From positions 11,725,582-11,789,581 of the forward strand of contig NC_063262.1 in NCBI RefSeq assembly GCF_019578655.1: a stretch of DNA of 64,000 nt, written 5' to 3'. Positions 21,107-32,999 of this stretch are shown here, piece by piece. Both the position numbers and the translations under genes were made by a program. The notes beneath the pieces are model-generated. The model saw only the letters and a list, made by a program, of their open reading frames with translations, was not told the DNA's origin and did no database searches. Origin of the DNA: Ricinus communis (lineage: Eukaryota; Streptophyta; Magnoliopsida; Malpighiales; Euphorbiaceae). The stretch's first letter is position 1. Every line of letters starts with the position of its first letter.

Positions 21107-22600
21107 GATGCACCATTAAAGCCTAACCCATATTTAATTAAAGGAGGCCTTTGAGATACAAGTAATATATCCAAGGCTTCTTTTTCTTCATGAAATTTTA
21201 AAATGAAGCTTCTCAACTCCTCAACTTCCACTAGTAAATAATTATTCTTTTGAAAGAGATTTGAAGAAGAGAATTGAGATGAAAGCTCATTCAAGGATAT
21301 CTTCAAGTTATCATTTGATGAAGTTAATAAAGAAACTTGTTTTTGAAGTTCATTTCAATCCTGCTCAAACTTGAAGCATTTTTCTTTATAAATCTTCATT
21401 TTCAAATAATATTTTTTACATTTTAAGTTCATGGCTTTAAGTTACTCATCATCATCTACATAATGCATGTCATTTTGACAATCAATGTCATCACAAGAGT
21501 GGGATGTGGAACATACCTCATTGGAGTCATTCTCTTGGGTCATGAAGCATAAGTTGGCCACTTCTTCATCTTTATCTTCACTTGATGGAGAGTCATTCCA
21601 TGTAGCTTTGAAGGCTTTCTTTTTCTTCTTCTCCTTTTCAAACTTCTTCTTATCTTTATTCTTGAAGCAATCGGCTTTGATGTGCCCTTGCTTCCCACAC
21701 CCATAGCAAGTGAGATCATTTTTCTTCTCCTTACTTTCTTTGAAGCTTGAGTTAGAGTTGAATTTGGAAGAAGACTTCTTGAAGGCCTCTTCTCACTCTT
21801 TCTATTTCTCATTATCTCCTTGACTCTCCTTGTATAGCTAATTCTTCATCATCATCTTCATTAGACTCAGATGCACTAGAGTTTTCACTCTCTTATTAAC
21901 TTATAGGGCTCTTGATAGCCAAAGGCTTTCTCTTCTACTTTTCTTTCTTTTTCTTCCTCTTCCTCTTTTTTAGGAGCCATCTCATGGGTAAGGAGCTGCC
22001 AATAAGCTCATTTATTGACACCTTCCTCAAGTCATCAATACTTGCCACCCTTGAACCATAGTCCTTGAGTGGTAGATCTTTAAGGATCTTGTTGTCGATA
22101 TCAACAACTTCATAGTGCTTACCCAACTTCCTTATATTGTGGAAGATGGTGAATAAGCCATTTGGTAATGTCAGTGATGCTCTCACTTGGCTTCAAGATC
22201 CGTCACCAAAAGTTGAATTTTCTTAAATTTGACTTGCTTGGTACCCTCATGGTAATTCAACATGGTCTTCCAAATTTTGTAGGTGGTAGGAAGATGTTGA
22301 ACTCTTTCACATTCTTCTCTAGAGAGTGAACTAAGGAGAATGATCATAACACTTTTATTCTTGCCATTTGCTCTTCTATGAGCATCCACCCATTAATCTT
22401 TATGCAGACGAACGTCTATACCATCTTCTTGCTTGGTTGTCAGTCTCTATTCCTTTCTCATACAATCCTATACATCCATAATATCATTGTCCAAATAAAT
22501 CTCCATCTTGTACTTCCAATGGGCATAATCAAACCCATCAAAAATGGTCCAAGGTGGTATATTCCTTCATTGGAGATCTTGATCATTTAACTTTTATAGT
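21107..22600 (-). pseudogene. copia B gag, 5' part
   Basis: On the minus strand the N-terminal segment FDGFDYAHWKYKMEIYL lies near 22550-22500. The capsid segment (SVMIILLSSLSREECERVQH, then NIRKLGKHYEVVDIDNKIL) follows at 22389-21935. The zinc knuckle CYGCGKQGHIKADC is near 21710-21670. A Lys-rich and coiled-coil-like part (SLNELSSQFSSSNLFQKNNY) then runs to 21107, where gypsy D cuts it. Frames change several times. The capsid part is clearly homologous to copia A at 70-606. Confidence 0.82.
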
Positions 22601-22621
22601 TAAGCTTGATGAAGAGTCCTT

Positions 22622-22633
22622 ACTCTAATACCA
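22622..22633 (-). other. degraded primer-binding site of copia B
   Basis: On the minus strand TGGTATTAGAGT stands two bases after the LTR end. Against the initiator tRNA-Met site TGGTATCAGAGC it differs only by two C-to-T changes, as expected from decay of methylated cytosines. Confidence 0.75.
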
Positions 22634-22635
22634 CT

Positions 22636-23690
22636 TGTTTGCCCTTATGAACCAATAAGGGGGTTGAATTGATAAATTGTAGAATGGTTGTGAATTAAAA
22701 AGTTCGAAGATTGAAGGAAAAGAAGTGGAAAAAAAGAACAACAAGGACTTATAGTGGTTCGAGTATTAACCAACCCTACGTTCTATCTTCAATCTCCAAT
22801 TGGGTATTCATTATACACTCAATCAATTAAAAAGGAGTTTTCATAAGCTCACTCTAAACTTAGTATTTTGGGCTCACACCAAACCTCTTACACTTATATT
22901 TTATGGCTCACACACAATCCTTACAAGAGTTTTACCTATGCTAATTATCAAACCCAATCCCAAGTGTTTAGGCTAACACTTAAACCTCACAAGAGCATTC
23001 AAGCTCTTAGAACAATCAAATATTGTAAAATTGATTGCAAGAAGAAAGAAAATTAATGCACAATAAGTGTACGCTTTTTGGAGGTTGTTGATCAATCATT
23101 TAAGGTCTTTAGAGGTTTTTGTATAGCATACAAACCTCAAAGAGCCGTTACAAATATTTTCCTAAAACACGCAATATTTTGCTTTAAAACTGTGTATTAA
23201 ATGCACTGTCATAGTGTAAATTGCGGCCGTGCTTCTTGCATCGCGTTTGTGAATCTTAAAAAGTCTCCAATAACTATCTGACATGGCACAGAGATAGTGG
23301 CTACTTCAAATCTAACTGTTGGCAGTTTGCAATAGTCATATAACCCTTCATGAATTTTGCGGTCATGCCCTTAAGGATAGCTATCGCGATTTTCCAGCTT
23401 CAGAAAGCCAATAGCCTCTGCCTCAGAAGTCTTGATTTTTGCGGTCACACTTCCATGGATGTGATCACGACTTTCATCCTGAAAACTTTAATAGCATATG
23501 TCCTTAAACTTGACCTTTTCGCAGTTGCGCTTTGAGAGGTGTGATTACGGTTTTTAGATAGACTTAGATTTTGAACCATGATCTATGCTATACAAACAAC
23601 ACTTAAAAAGTTCATTAGATCAAGACTCAATTTGAGTTTCAAGATTAAAATTAAAGAATTTAGCCTTATGATAAATCATCTAGGTTAACA
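22636..23690 (-). repeat. 5' LTR of copia B
   Basis: Read on the minus strand it starts TGTTAACCTA and ends GGGCAAACA, 1,055 bp. The start matches the copia A LTR (TGTTGACCTA) and the end resembles GGGACAACA. It contains at least four spaced pairs of GC-rich words (for example gcggtcatgccc with tatcgcgat near 23360-23392) in its upstream half. Confidence 0.75.
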
Positions 23691-24180
23691 AACTAGAGTG
23701 GGCTTTACCATGTTTAATTAAATTTGACCCATCTAGACTAGATGCTAAAACAAGACTCTCGTATACAAAAGATTAGTCTAGTTAGATTAAAGAATGGCGA
23801 CTTGGGCTAAAACTAATAAAATTGGCTATATTAAGTGGGCCAATTGCATGAAATATAATAGTCTATTAGATTAATAAATGGTAAGGGTTGGGCTTGACTA
23901 AATAAAACTATACTAAAACTAAGTGGACCCTTGCCATGCTGTATTGCTTGCTTGTAATATATGTCATCTTGTGTTTACAGAAAATGAATTTTTTACTAAT
24001 AAAATAAAAGTACATATACACAATTAAGGAAGTTGGTCTTCGAAACCATCTATGGTGCGGCAATACAAAAAATCTAGTTATGCCACAAGGAGAAACAGTA
24101 TCCTGGTGATTACTCAAGTGGCGACTCGTTTCTCCGCTCTAGTCTTTGTGACTGGTTAGCGTGTTCCTGGATAGGTTGTA
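23691..24180 (+). repeat. family X LTR, 3' part, truncated by copia B
   Basis: The stretch follows the last third of the X LTRs, including gtgggctttaccatgtttaa and then ggaagttggtcttcgaaacc, ggtgattactcaagtggcga and gactggttagcgtgttcc. These match 31600-32090 and 38160-38330. The 5' two thirds are missing or lie beyond copia A, outside the window. Confidence 0.65.
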
Positions 24181-25155
24181 AAAGTTAAAGTATGCCCTAA
24201 AGACAAAGAGTTGTCAGATGATCTGTGTTAAATTATACATCATAATTGATGGAATGCAATTATACTAAAGGCGTTGTTCGACTCTAATGGTATGAGTAGT
24301 CGAGTATTATCAAGGAATAATCCAAACCGTTAGAGATGAACGCCATGGAATGTAAATATAAATATAAGAAAAATTATAAAATGAGTTTATAATGATGAGG
24401 TTCTCATTACATATATTCCTAAACTTTGTTATAGTCGATGTTTGATCAAGAATTAGATATTGATCATTGGATATTGATCAAACGCTCAATACTATAATGC
24501 ATTATCACTTATTTATGAAGTAAGCAATCTGTCTCATAAGGTTGCGGAATAGGGATTCCGAGATAAGCATATGGGTGCTTGTTAAAGAACAAGTTCATTG
24601 AACATGACCTTATTGAGTAGTCCATATGGAATTTACCTCAAGTGTCTATGGACAATACTCTTGTGACAATCATGTAGGACGTGATCCTTAGACTTGAGAT
24701 AACCGTATATTATCTTATATGAGGATTACTATACTTTGGTGCTATCTTATGTTCTTCTATCTATGGAGTGCTCAAAGGATAGTCATTGGGTATAGTAAGA
24801 GTCATATGAAGATAATAAGTTATCAATAAAGAATTCATTGCCCAAGGTAATATATCATGGGACCTAAAATTTCTCTTACCATTTCGTCTTTTTAGACTTT
24901 TTCCGGCCTGAAAAGTCCATCGTCCTTGTGTCGTCAGGTTGCTACACCTAACCTAGCCTCCTAATTCCATCCCGAGCCTTTTCTGATATGCTTTAACATG
25001 GAGATCCTTGACCAAGATTATATGAATGAAGATTATGAAAAGTGCTTCATAGATCTTATTCAAAATGTTATATGCAATTATCAAGAACAAATATGATTGG
25101 TTCCATTATAGAGTTTACACTTGCATCCATGCTTTATGAATCAATTGGGATAAAA
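24181..25155. other. unassigned repeat-like intergenic stretch
   Basis: No gene is seen. The text has the flavour of a decayed LTR, with motifs such as gtgatccttagacttgagat near 24688 and cataaggttgcggaatag near 24534 that I associate with plant copia LTRs. I could not find ends, a second copy or coding parts in the window. The right edge meets the broken end of an X LTR. Confidence 0.35.
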
Positions 25156-27255
25156 GTACAATAAGGAAGCTTTGCCACATCTAGAGATGGATCCGAAAGT
25201 CAACTTTCTTATTTGTGTATCTTAGTCTTTAATTTTATTATTTAACAACTTATTCCTCATAAATGCAGCATAATATTTCTACATATCAAGCACTATAACA
25301 TGTGTAATCCACCTAAGTCTAGCTCATTATAGGTTTAGCCCAATTACCAATTATATTGTTAGCCTAAATTAACTATTCAATTATGTATAAAGAGGCCCAC
25401 CTAGTCTAGCCCAATTATAAATTATGCTCTAAGTACCAAGTTTTAACCTAAATAGGCTACATCTTATATGCCAAAACTTGATTTAGTGATCCTATTCTAG
25501 GTTAATTGATTAATTAACTAAACATGGCAAAGCCCACTAAGTGTAATTGGATATTAATTTAAGCCCAAAATTACCAATATATTAACATAATGGACTACAA
25601 ATTGTATGCCAAAGTCTAAGTTTTAAGACTTAAGTCTAGATGTCCAATATTAGTTAATAGTCATATAACAATTATTTGCCATTATCAAAATAAAGTAAAA
25701 AAATAAAACAAAATAAAGAGAGCAGTAAATCTAACTATTACAATCCTTCCTACAACTAATAAACTTAAGGAAAACGACTAAACTATAAAAATTCAAAAAT
25801 AAGGCCAAAGGTGATGCAAAGTCGAACCGGCACTGCACAGAGCTAATAAGCTCTAGGGCTTGGTAACGGTTGGTTTGCATATTTTCTCGATCCTCCCTCG
25901 CCTAGAAGCCGATTTAACATGCACACATAATTAAAACTCAAAAAATGAAGCAAGAATCATAACAAGACAAATCAAATTAAGCGAGAAATCATAAAAAAAT
26001 AATACAAACCATAGAAAATAAAAATAAAAAACTAATAAGAGGCAAATAAAACTTCACATGGCAGATCCTAGATTTTAATCATGCAACCCTAGTAATTCAA
26101 TATGATCACATAATAAAAAGAATAAATCTAACATATCACACTAATTATTCCAATCATCAATATTCAAAACCCAATAGAAAACATATTATCAGATTCAAAA
26201 TCCAACATGTTCATATTATCATATTCAAAAACCAATATGCATAAACATTATAGAAACATATAAAACTATTAAGAACCATATATTTGATCACATAAATCAT
26301 ATACAATATTTGAAATCAATCCGAACATGTTTCTAAAATATAAAATGAAAGAACCAGTTTTGTGAAGATAGGATGTTGATGATATTGGATTTGAGGAACC
26401 GTCAGGTTGTCACCGCCGAATGCTGATCTTCAAGTCTCTAGAGATGATAAGGTGGTGTTATCAAAGAATGGTTGAGAATCCAGTGCTACTTGGGTTTGAA
26501 AAATCTTTTGTCCTTCAAAAAATAAAGTTTACAAATCTAAGTTCTTACTTAGTGACTTTTCCTTTTGTTTCCTAAAACTCACCTTGCTTTTTGAATGTTT
26601 ATCAATTCTCCTAGCATTGTTAGTCATCTGTACTTAATGAATGTGACTAACCTAAACCTAGGGTATCATATTCTATTTATAGTAATAAGGTTAGAAAATC
26701 CTAAAGAAGCAAATAAATACTTAATTATTTAAATTAAAATAAATTGATTGCTTTTTCCTTTATTAGATTCATATCTAATAAAATACTTAAAATTTAAATA
26801 ATCATCACTAAATATATTTTACAATTCCAATAATTATCACAAATCGATTCTAAAAACTTCTTTTTTACCAATTTTAGGTAAAAAGATACATGCATAAAAC
26901 GGTGTTAGATTTCAAAAAATAGCTAGTTGGCATTGTGTAGAGCCGACCGGCTCTACACAGAGCCGATTTGGCTCCATGCTAAGCCAATCCGCTCTGTATA
27001 GAGCCGATTGGCTTTAAGGGGAAAAATGTTTAAAAGAATATATATTTTAGTCCCTGAACTTGTAAAAACTACCATTCCATCCCTCAAAGTTAACTTTCTC
27101 TAACAATTGAGTCTAAATTGATTCTAGAATTATTCTCAAACATAACTTTGATTCACCCGTCCTTAATCTTCCGAGACTCGAGAGAGGTAGTAACTTTCAT
27201 CATAGGGTTTTCCGTAATTCCCTCGATATTTAGATCTAGAAAATGGATGCTAACA
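25156..27255 (-). repeat. family X LTR, minus strand, 3' end truncated
   Basis: On the minus strand it begins TGTTAGCATCCATTTTCTAG at 27255 and runs through the palindrome array (26938-27014) and a TATA box near 26676 to gaagttgac-like text near 25200. It lacks about the last 200 bases of the full LTR. Its start abuts copia fragment C within a reading frame, so it inserted into that copia copy. Confidence 0.75.
26936..27016. repeat. palindromic GAGCCGAT array in X LTR
   Basis: Units such as agagccgaccggctcta, agagccgatttggctc and tagagccgattggctt follow each other at about 20-30 bp. Each unit is close to its own reverse complement (consensus AGAGCCGATCGGCTCT). Confidence 0.75.
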
Positions 27256-28889
27256 CCATAGGAAGAAAAATTATGTGAAATACCTATTTGTTCACTAAAA
27301 GTTTTAAAACTTTCATTTTCAATTTCTTTTTCATGATCACTCGTAATAGAAGCGATTTTAAAACCTTTTTCATTTTGAATTCTTTTTAAAATTCTTAAAA
27401 ACATTTCATAATTTTCATCCTTATAAGCAAGAAAGGCTACCCCAAGTGTATCTAGAGTAATCATCCATAATCACAAATGCATATTGTACGCCACCTAAAC
27501 TAGCAACCTTACATAGTTCAAATAAATCCATATGTAAGAGTTAGAGAGGTCTAGAGAAGATTACCTTATTTTTGGCTTTAAAAGAACTTTTACATTGCTT
27601 TCCCATTTGACATGGTGCACACACCTTGTCTTTATTGTATTTGAATTTTGGAAGGCCAAGGACATGCTCATCTTTGCACAAATCTCCAATGAGCTCCATG
27701 CTAGCATGCACCCAAGTCTTTTATGCCATATCCAAGAGTATTATTTAAAGTTACAAGGGACTCAATTAGTCAATTTAATAAGGTCAACCATGTATACATT
27801 ATTAATCCTTTCACTATTAAACATAACTTTGTTCTCATTCCTTTGAGTGACAAAGCAAATTTGATGGTTAAAGGTTACATTATATCCTTTATCACATAGT
27901 TGATGAATACTCAAAGGTTGTGTATTAGACCATCCACACAAAGCATATTGCCAATTAAGGGTGAGTCTTTCTTGCCAATTTTCCCAATGTCGATGATCTT
28001 ACCTTTGGCATTGTCACTGAAGGTTACATTTCCTCCATTTTTCACCTTAAAATGTGAGAAGATATATGGATTGCCCGTCATGTGTCCAGAGCACCTACTA
28101 TTAAGGTACCACTTATTCTCATTTGTGGTAATCTTCAAGCACACATATAAAATAGAGAGTTCACTTCTTTTTAGGTACCTAAATGTTACTTGGGTCCTTT
28201 GTTGTTAGCCTTAGATGCATTACCAAATGGATAACCTAAATGACTCATTCTTATAAAACACTTATAGTTTGTATGTCCATCCATACAACAATAAAAGCAA
28301 GTGACATCTTCAAGATGATGATGATGATTTTGATGCACATGCCTATTACTCGAAGGTCTAACATATGAATGCTTATGATCATATTTCCTTATTTAATATG
28401 AGGCCTTAAAGTTTTGAACTCTTTATCTTTGCCTTCTTTAACCACTTGCCCTTTTGGGTTGGATCTTGGGAGGTGGAGCTTGAACTCCTCTAAGTCTAGA
28501 GCTAGAAGCTCCTTTGCTAGAATTGAAGGATGATGCAAACAAATTAGAAGGTTTCATAATTTTTGTTTTGTTCTTACTAGAAGAACCATGTTTAAATCCT
28601 AAATCATGCTTTATTAAAGGTGACCTTTGAGCATTTATTAAATCATCAACTTTTTCTTTTCCCATTGAAAACTTAGCATTTTGAGAGTTTATCTTTGAAA
28701 CCTCCTTTTTCAAACTCTCATTTCCTTTAGAGCACTTCAAGTTTTCCATAGTCAAATTCTCGTTGAGCTTAGTTACATTTTTATGTTCCATTAGAGTCGC
28801 CTTCCCTTTATACAAACATTCTTCTATGGAAGTAGCCAACTCTTCATTGGATTTAGAAAGTGAGTCAACTCTTCAATTTTATTTGTTAG
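27256..28889 (-). pseudogene. copia fragment C (gag end, protease, part of integrase)
   Basis: Read on the minus strand: a coiled-coil-like gag end (KGNESLKKEVSKINSQNAKF at 28839-28438), a knuckle-like Cys/His segment near 28320-28250, a protease segment (WYLNSRCSGHMTGNPYIFSH at 28144-27911) in which the DSG triad is NSR, a GAG-pre-integrase part near 27780-27540, and an integrase start (GVAFLAYKDENYEMFLRILK ... GISHNFSS) up to 27256. There the X LTR begins. The other side ends near 28889 in X LTR sequence. It is related to but clearly diverged from copia A and B. Confidence 0.82.
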
Positions 28890-29619
28890 CATATTTAACT
28901 AATTAATTATGTATAAGGCTTACTTAGTCTAGCCTAATTATAAATTATAAATTTAATTCGAGCTTTTAAGCCTAAATAGACTACCTTTTATACTGAGGAC
29001 CAGTCATGTAATTTTAAATCTAATGTGACCCAATTGATTTAATTGAAGCATGGCAAAACACACTAAATCTACATGGATTTTAAATTTAAGCCCATTTACC
29101 ATCTTTTAACCTAATAGACTATTTTTTCATGTTAAAGTCCAACTTTAACCTAAAGTCTATATGTCCGGTTTTGATTAGGCATTCACATTGCAGATATTGA
29201 GCATCCATTAAACAAAGAACAAAAATAAAGTTCATAAAACTAAATCTAACTATTATAATCCTCTTACAATTATAAATTAAATAAAACGCCTAAGACTAAT
29301 TTACAGTACAAAATATCGCCAGAATTCAACAAAATTTGAAAATTAGGCCTAAACAAATGCAGAGCTGACCAGCTAATGTCACAGAGTCGATCGACTCTAA
29401 GGTTTGTTTATGCTTGGTTCTTCAAATTTTTCTCGATCCTCTCACTCAAAACCCAATTTGACATGCACAAGAGAGAAAAAATGATTAAAACTCATAATAA
29501 ATAAGATAAAAATCATAAAATAAATTAAATTAAGCCAAAAACATAAAATAATAAAAACCCTATAAAGCAACAAAACTGACAAAAGGTAAATAAAACTTTA
29601 CATGGGAATTATAGGCTTA
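28890..29619 (-). repeat. family X LTR, minus strand, left segment of a split copy
   Basis: Its text (gttagcatatttaactaatt, tagtctagcctaattataaa, catggcaaaacacactaaat) matches 25360-26060 of the preceding minus copy. It is interrupted at 29619 by the gag-only element, and the same LTR continues at 38401. One self-complementary unit (agagtcgatcgactcta) lies near 29384-29400. Confidence 0.7.
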
Positions 29620-29873
29620 TGTCACCCTTTTCCAAATTCAAATATCGAGGGAAAAATGAAAAATCCTATGATGAGAGTTGTTACTTTCTCGGGTCTCGGA
29701 AGGCGAAGGATAGGCGAATTCGAGGTTAGGGTTAAGGTTAATACAACTGGAATTACCTTTTTTAAATCAATTTGGACCTAATTATCAGAAAAAATTAAGT
29801 TTGAGGGTTAAAACGGTAGTTTTTATAAATTTAGGGACCTAATTGCAACTTTTCCATAAACTTTTCCTATGTA

Positions 29874-29942
29874 GAGCCGATCGACTGTATATAAAGTCGA
29901 TTCAGTTGTACAGAGTCAATCGGCTCTACATAGTGCAGATTG
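29874..29942. repeat. palindromic GAGCCGAT array in 5' LTR
   Basis: Three units follow at about 22 bp: agagccgatcgactgta, aaagtcgattcagttgta and agagtcaatcggctctaca. They match the array at 36365-36428 in the second LTR. Confidence 0.75.
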
Positions 29943-30953
29943 AGATTTTGACACTTCGACATCATTTTTTTAGGACGATTTAAGATTTAGAAGGTTTCCT
30001 TGATGATAATCATCGTTTAATTAATAATTATCTAAATCTTAAAAGAAAATGAGATATTTATAAATATTCCTAAAATCTATTGCTTTCTTTAGGGTTTTAG
30101 GAGGGAATCAAGAACTAAAAATTGGCAGTAAGCAAGATCGACATTTGAGAAACACTGAAAAAGAAAAAATAGAGAGAAAATCCAGAGAGAAAAGAAGGAA
30201 AAATACTGTCATTCTTAGTCGTCATTAGTAGATCCAAGCCACTAAAGAAAGAACTATTTTAGGAAACAAAGCATAGAAGAAAGATCATTTTTGGAAAAAA
30301 GTTTTAATTAATAGAAGGTTTCTCTGAGCCAGATCCAACTCTGGATTCATACCCAATTTTCGATTTAACTGCATCCTCATCGCTTGAGACTCGCAATTCA
30401 ACATTCACGGTGACAACCCGAGGGTTCCTTCCACTACACATCTGCATCAATCATAAAAATTAGTTCTTTCATTTTTTTTTATTTTTTTATGTACTATTTG
30501 TTCTCATAAGCATTATTAGGCTTTTTTATCTTTGATAAACATAGTTAGATTAGGTTTTCATGAATATGCATGTTAACAGGGTTTTGAATTTGATAATAAG
30601 AACTAGGGTTTTTTTAGATATGATTTTTTGCCACTTAGGGTTTTAGATTTAATTAAAACCTTGTTATAGGTTAATATTTAGGTCTTTTGTTAATATGATT
30701 TAGTAATTAAGCCTAAATAAAACATGATTCTTTACTTTGATAATCTTTTGTCAGTTTATAGGATTTTAGGGTTTTTAGTAATTTAGGTTTTTTTTGTCTT
30801 ACGTAATTTTATTTTGTCTCTTTTAGCTATTTTATCTCATTCTAATTTGTTTAAACACCTGTGCATGTAAAAATCGGCTCTGGAATGTGAGATTGAATTA
30901 GAGAATGAAGGAGAATCGAAGGAAAACTAACTGAAATGCCCCCCTGGACTCTA

Positions 30954-31008
30954 GAGCCGATCGACTCTATACTGAGCCGGTCGACTCTTCATGCACAAGC
31001 GATCAGCT
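30954..31008. repeat. second, downstream palindromic site in 5' LTR
   Basis: Two units, agagccgatcgactcta and gagccggtcgactct, stand about 850 bp after the expected TATA position. The second LTR has a decayed version near 37500. Confidence 0.6.
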
Positions 31009-31261
31009 AACCATGTTGGCCCCTATATATTTTTCTTTTTTGGCATTTTTAATGTATTCTTGTCCCCTATTCAATTTTAGGCTTTTCCGATTCTGTAATC
31101 GTAGTTGTAGATGGGTTGTAATAGCTAGGGTTTCTATTTTTGCTTTATTATTTTTTTATTGTTTATTGCATGTTAACCTAGTACATGATTACATGATTGA
31201 TTAATTAAAATGGGTCACCTAGACTTAGGGCTGAAAACTGATCCAACACAAATTTGATAGT

Positions 31262-31830
31262 TTGATAGGTTAATCCACTTTAATCGGGCCTAAACTTTAA
31301 AATTTAATTAGACTAATGGGCTTTGACATGTTTAGTTAGGGTTTGAACTTAGTTATAGTTGAGATCACAATAAATGAGCCTTCTCATAACAAATAGTCCA
31401 ATAGGCTTAAAGGCTAAAATCCAAAAGGCATAACATGTAATTGGGTTGGAATAGGTGGGCCTTATACATAATTGGTTAGTAAAATTATATTAGCAACTTA
31501 AATACAGGCTGGCCTTGAATAAAATGGGCTAGACCTAGGTGTATTATAGGTTAATCAACTTTAATTGGGCCTAAACCCTAAAATTCAATTAGACTAGTGG
31601 GCTTTGACATGTTTAGTTAGGGTTTGAACTTAGTTAGAGTTGAGATCACAATAAATGGGCTTTCTCATAACAAATAGTCACATAGGCTTAAAGGCTGGAA
31701 TTCAAAGAGCATAACATGTAATTGGGCTGGAATAGGTGGGCCATATACATAATTGGTTAGTAAAATCATATTAACAACTTAAATACAGGCTGGGCTTAAA
31801 TAAAATGGGCTAGACCTAAGTGTATTATAT
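31262..31830 (+). repeat. tandem duplication of about 285 bp in the 5' LTR
   Basis: The text gataggttaatccactttaa ... aaaatgggctagacctaggt occurs twice in a row here. It occurs once in the other LTR (37800-38080). Confidence 0.75.
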
Positions 31831-32151
31831 GTTGTTTTAGTATGCTTGTGTACAAAATGCTTGCATTTAGAGGGAATATTTTGTTTAACAATAAATTTAA
31901 AGACTAACATACACAAATAAGGAAGTTGGCTTCCGGATCCATCTCCTGACTCTGTGGCTTAAGCTTTCTCATGGAATCTGAGAAAAGCCACTCATTAGTA
32001 AAAGTATCCCGGTGATTACACGGGTGGCAATTCCTATCTCCGCACTAGTCTTAGTGACTAGTTGGCATATGTTTCCGATTAGGTTGAAAAGCCTTACAGT
32101 ACCGCAGTCGCTAAAGACACTTAGGTGGGCATCCGAAACTACCATCCATAG

Positions 32152-32170
32152 TGGCGACTCTATTGGGGAT
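32152..32170 (+). other. primer-binding site of the gag-only element
   Basis: TGGCGACTCTATTGGGGAT stands one base after the LTR end. It resembles the primer site of Ogre/Tat-type gypsy elements, which is complementary to a tRNA-Arg as I recall it. The tRNA assignment is not checked. Confidence 0.6.
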
Positions 32171-32999
32171 AAGAGAAGTTGATTCTAATATATGATTGTC
32201 TTTACATTTATTATTTAATAGAGTATTCTTACATCACTACACTTTCACACACTATACACTTTGGTCCCTATAGCCTCGATGGCATCGGCTAGCGGTTCTT
32301 TGGTTCCACTCGAATCCTCAAATTGCGACACTGGCTACCACAAGTGATGAGTGAATTTCCCTCATCACATGGAGCCTTGAGTGAGGAGATGACCTAAGGA
32401 AGAACACGTTTTGCTTGTGAGAGACTTTTATCTTTACGCAAGACTCAGCGCATGGTAATGGCTGTAGTAATATTCCCTAGGTACCCTATTGCTTGCTATG
32501 TCAGATGTTTTTCCCTATAAGTATTTTAAGCCCAAGTATTGAAAGGCCTTGGCCCATAAATATGGAACTAGGCACCTAGGTCCAAAATATGCAGGCTTTT
32601 ATGCTTATACTGGGAAACATCACCTTGTTTGTTTTAATCCACTTTGAGAGCTTATGGCATGCACATCGGGCCTACTATCCCCTGTTGATAGAAAGCCCAA
32701 GCCAAAAATCCTAGGGAAGAAAGACTCACCGTGAACTGTGTGCAGGAGAAATAAGATCGGAAGGATTCTTTGTATAATGACTTTGTGTGTGCTAACCCTT
32801 TATCTTTGTCCTTTTGCATACCATGTGAATCATGCATCCCATGCATTGCATGCATCATACTCACACCTTGTTTTTTAGCCATATAGATTTATCACCTTTA
32901 GTTTGGATAAGACAAGAAGGGTGTCAAGAAGACCTATTTCACCAACAATCGAGGCAATAAAGACATAAGCCTAAGAAGTCCACTATTTTCAAAAATGGT
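32171..32999 (+). other. leader region of the gag-only element
   Basis: No gene is seen. A Met/His-rich frame on the minus strand (32882-32652) is explained by simple catgca-type repeats near 32830-32870 and is not taken as a gene. Confidence 0.5.

Larger units (their letters stand above)
7985..23690 (-). mobile_element. Ty1/copia LTR retrotransposon B with nested insertions
   Basis: Read on the minus strand this is 5' LTR (23690-22636), primer-binding site, gag, [gypsy element D], protease, integrase, reverse transcriptase [ndhF insertion], RNase H, accessory frame. It then stops abruptly where the 3' LTR of copia A ends at 7984. No B polypurine tract or 3' LTR is seen, so the simplest reading is that copia A inserted into, or replaced, the 3' end of B. 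The true right end at 23690 meets an older LTR fragment of family X. Confidence 0.82.
29620..32150 (+). repeat. 5' LTR of the gag-only element
   Basis: It begins TGTCACCC and ends ATCCATA next to the primer site. It aligns along its length with 36108-38400. Two differences stand out: an internal tandem duplication (about 31262-31545 and 31546-31830) and loss of about 47 bp around 30091-30102 that removes the TATA box present in the other copies. Confidence 0.8.

Noticed and set aside
32652..32882. Met/His-rich minus-strand frame resembling a metal-binding peptide
   Set aside because: The pattern comes from simple catgca-type repeats in the leader of a decayed element.
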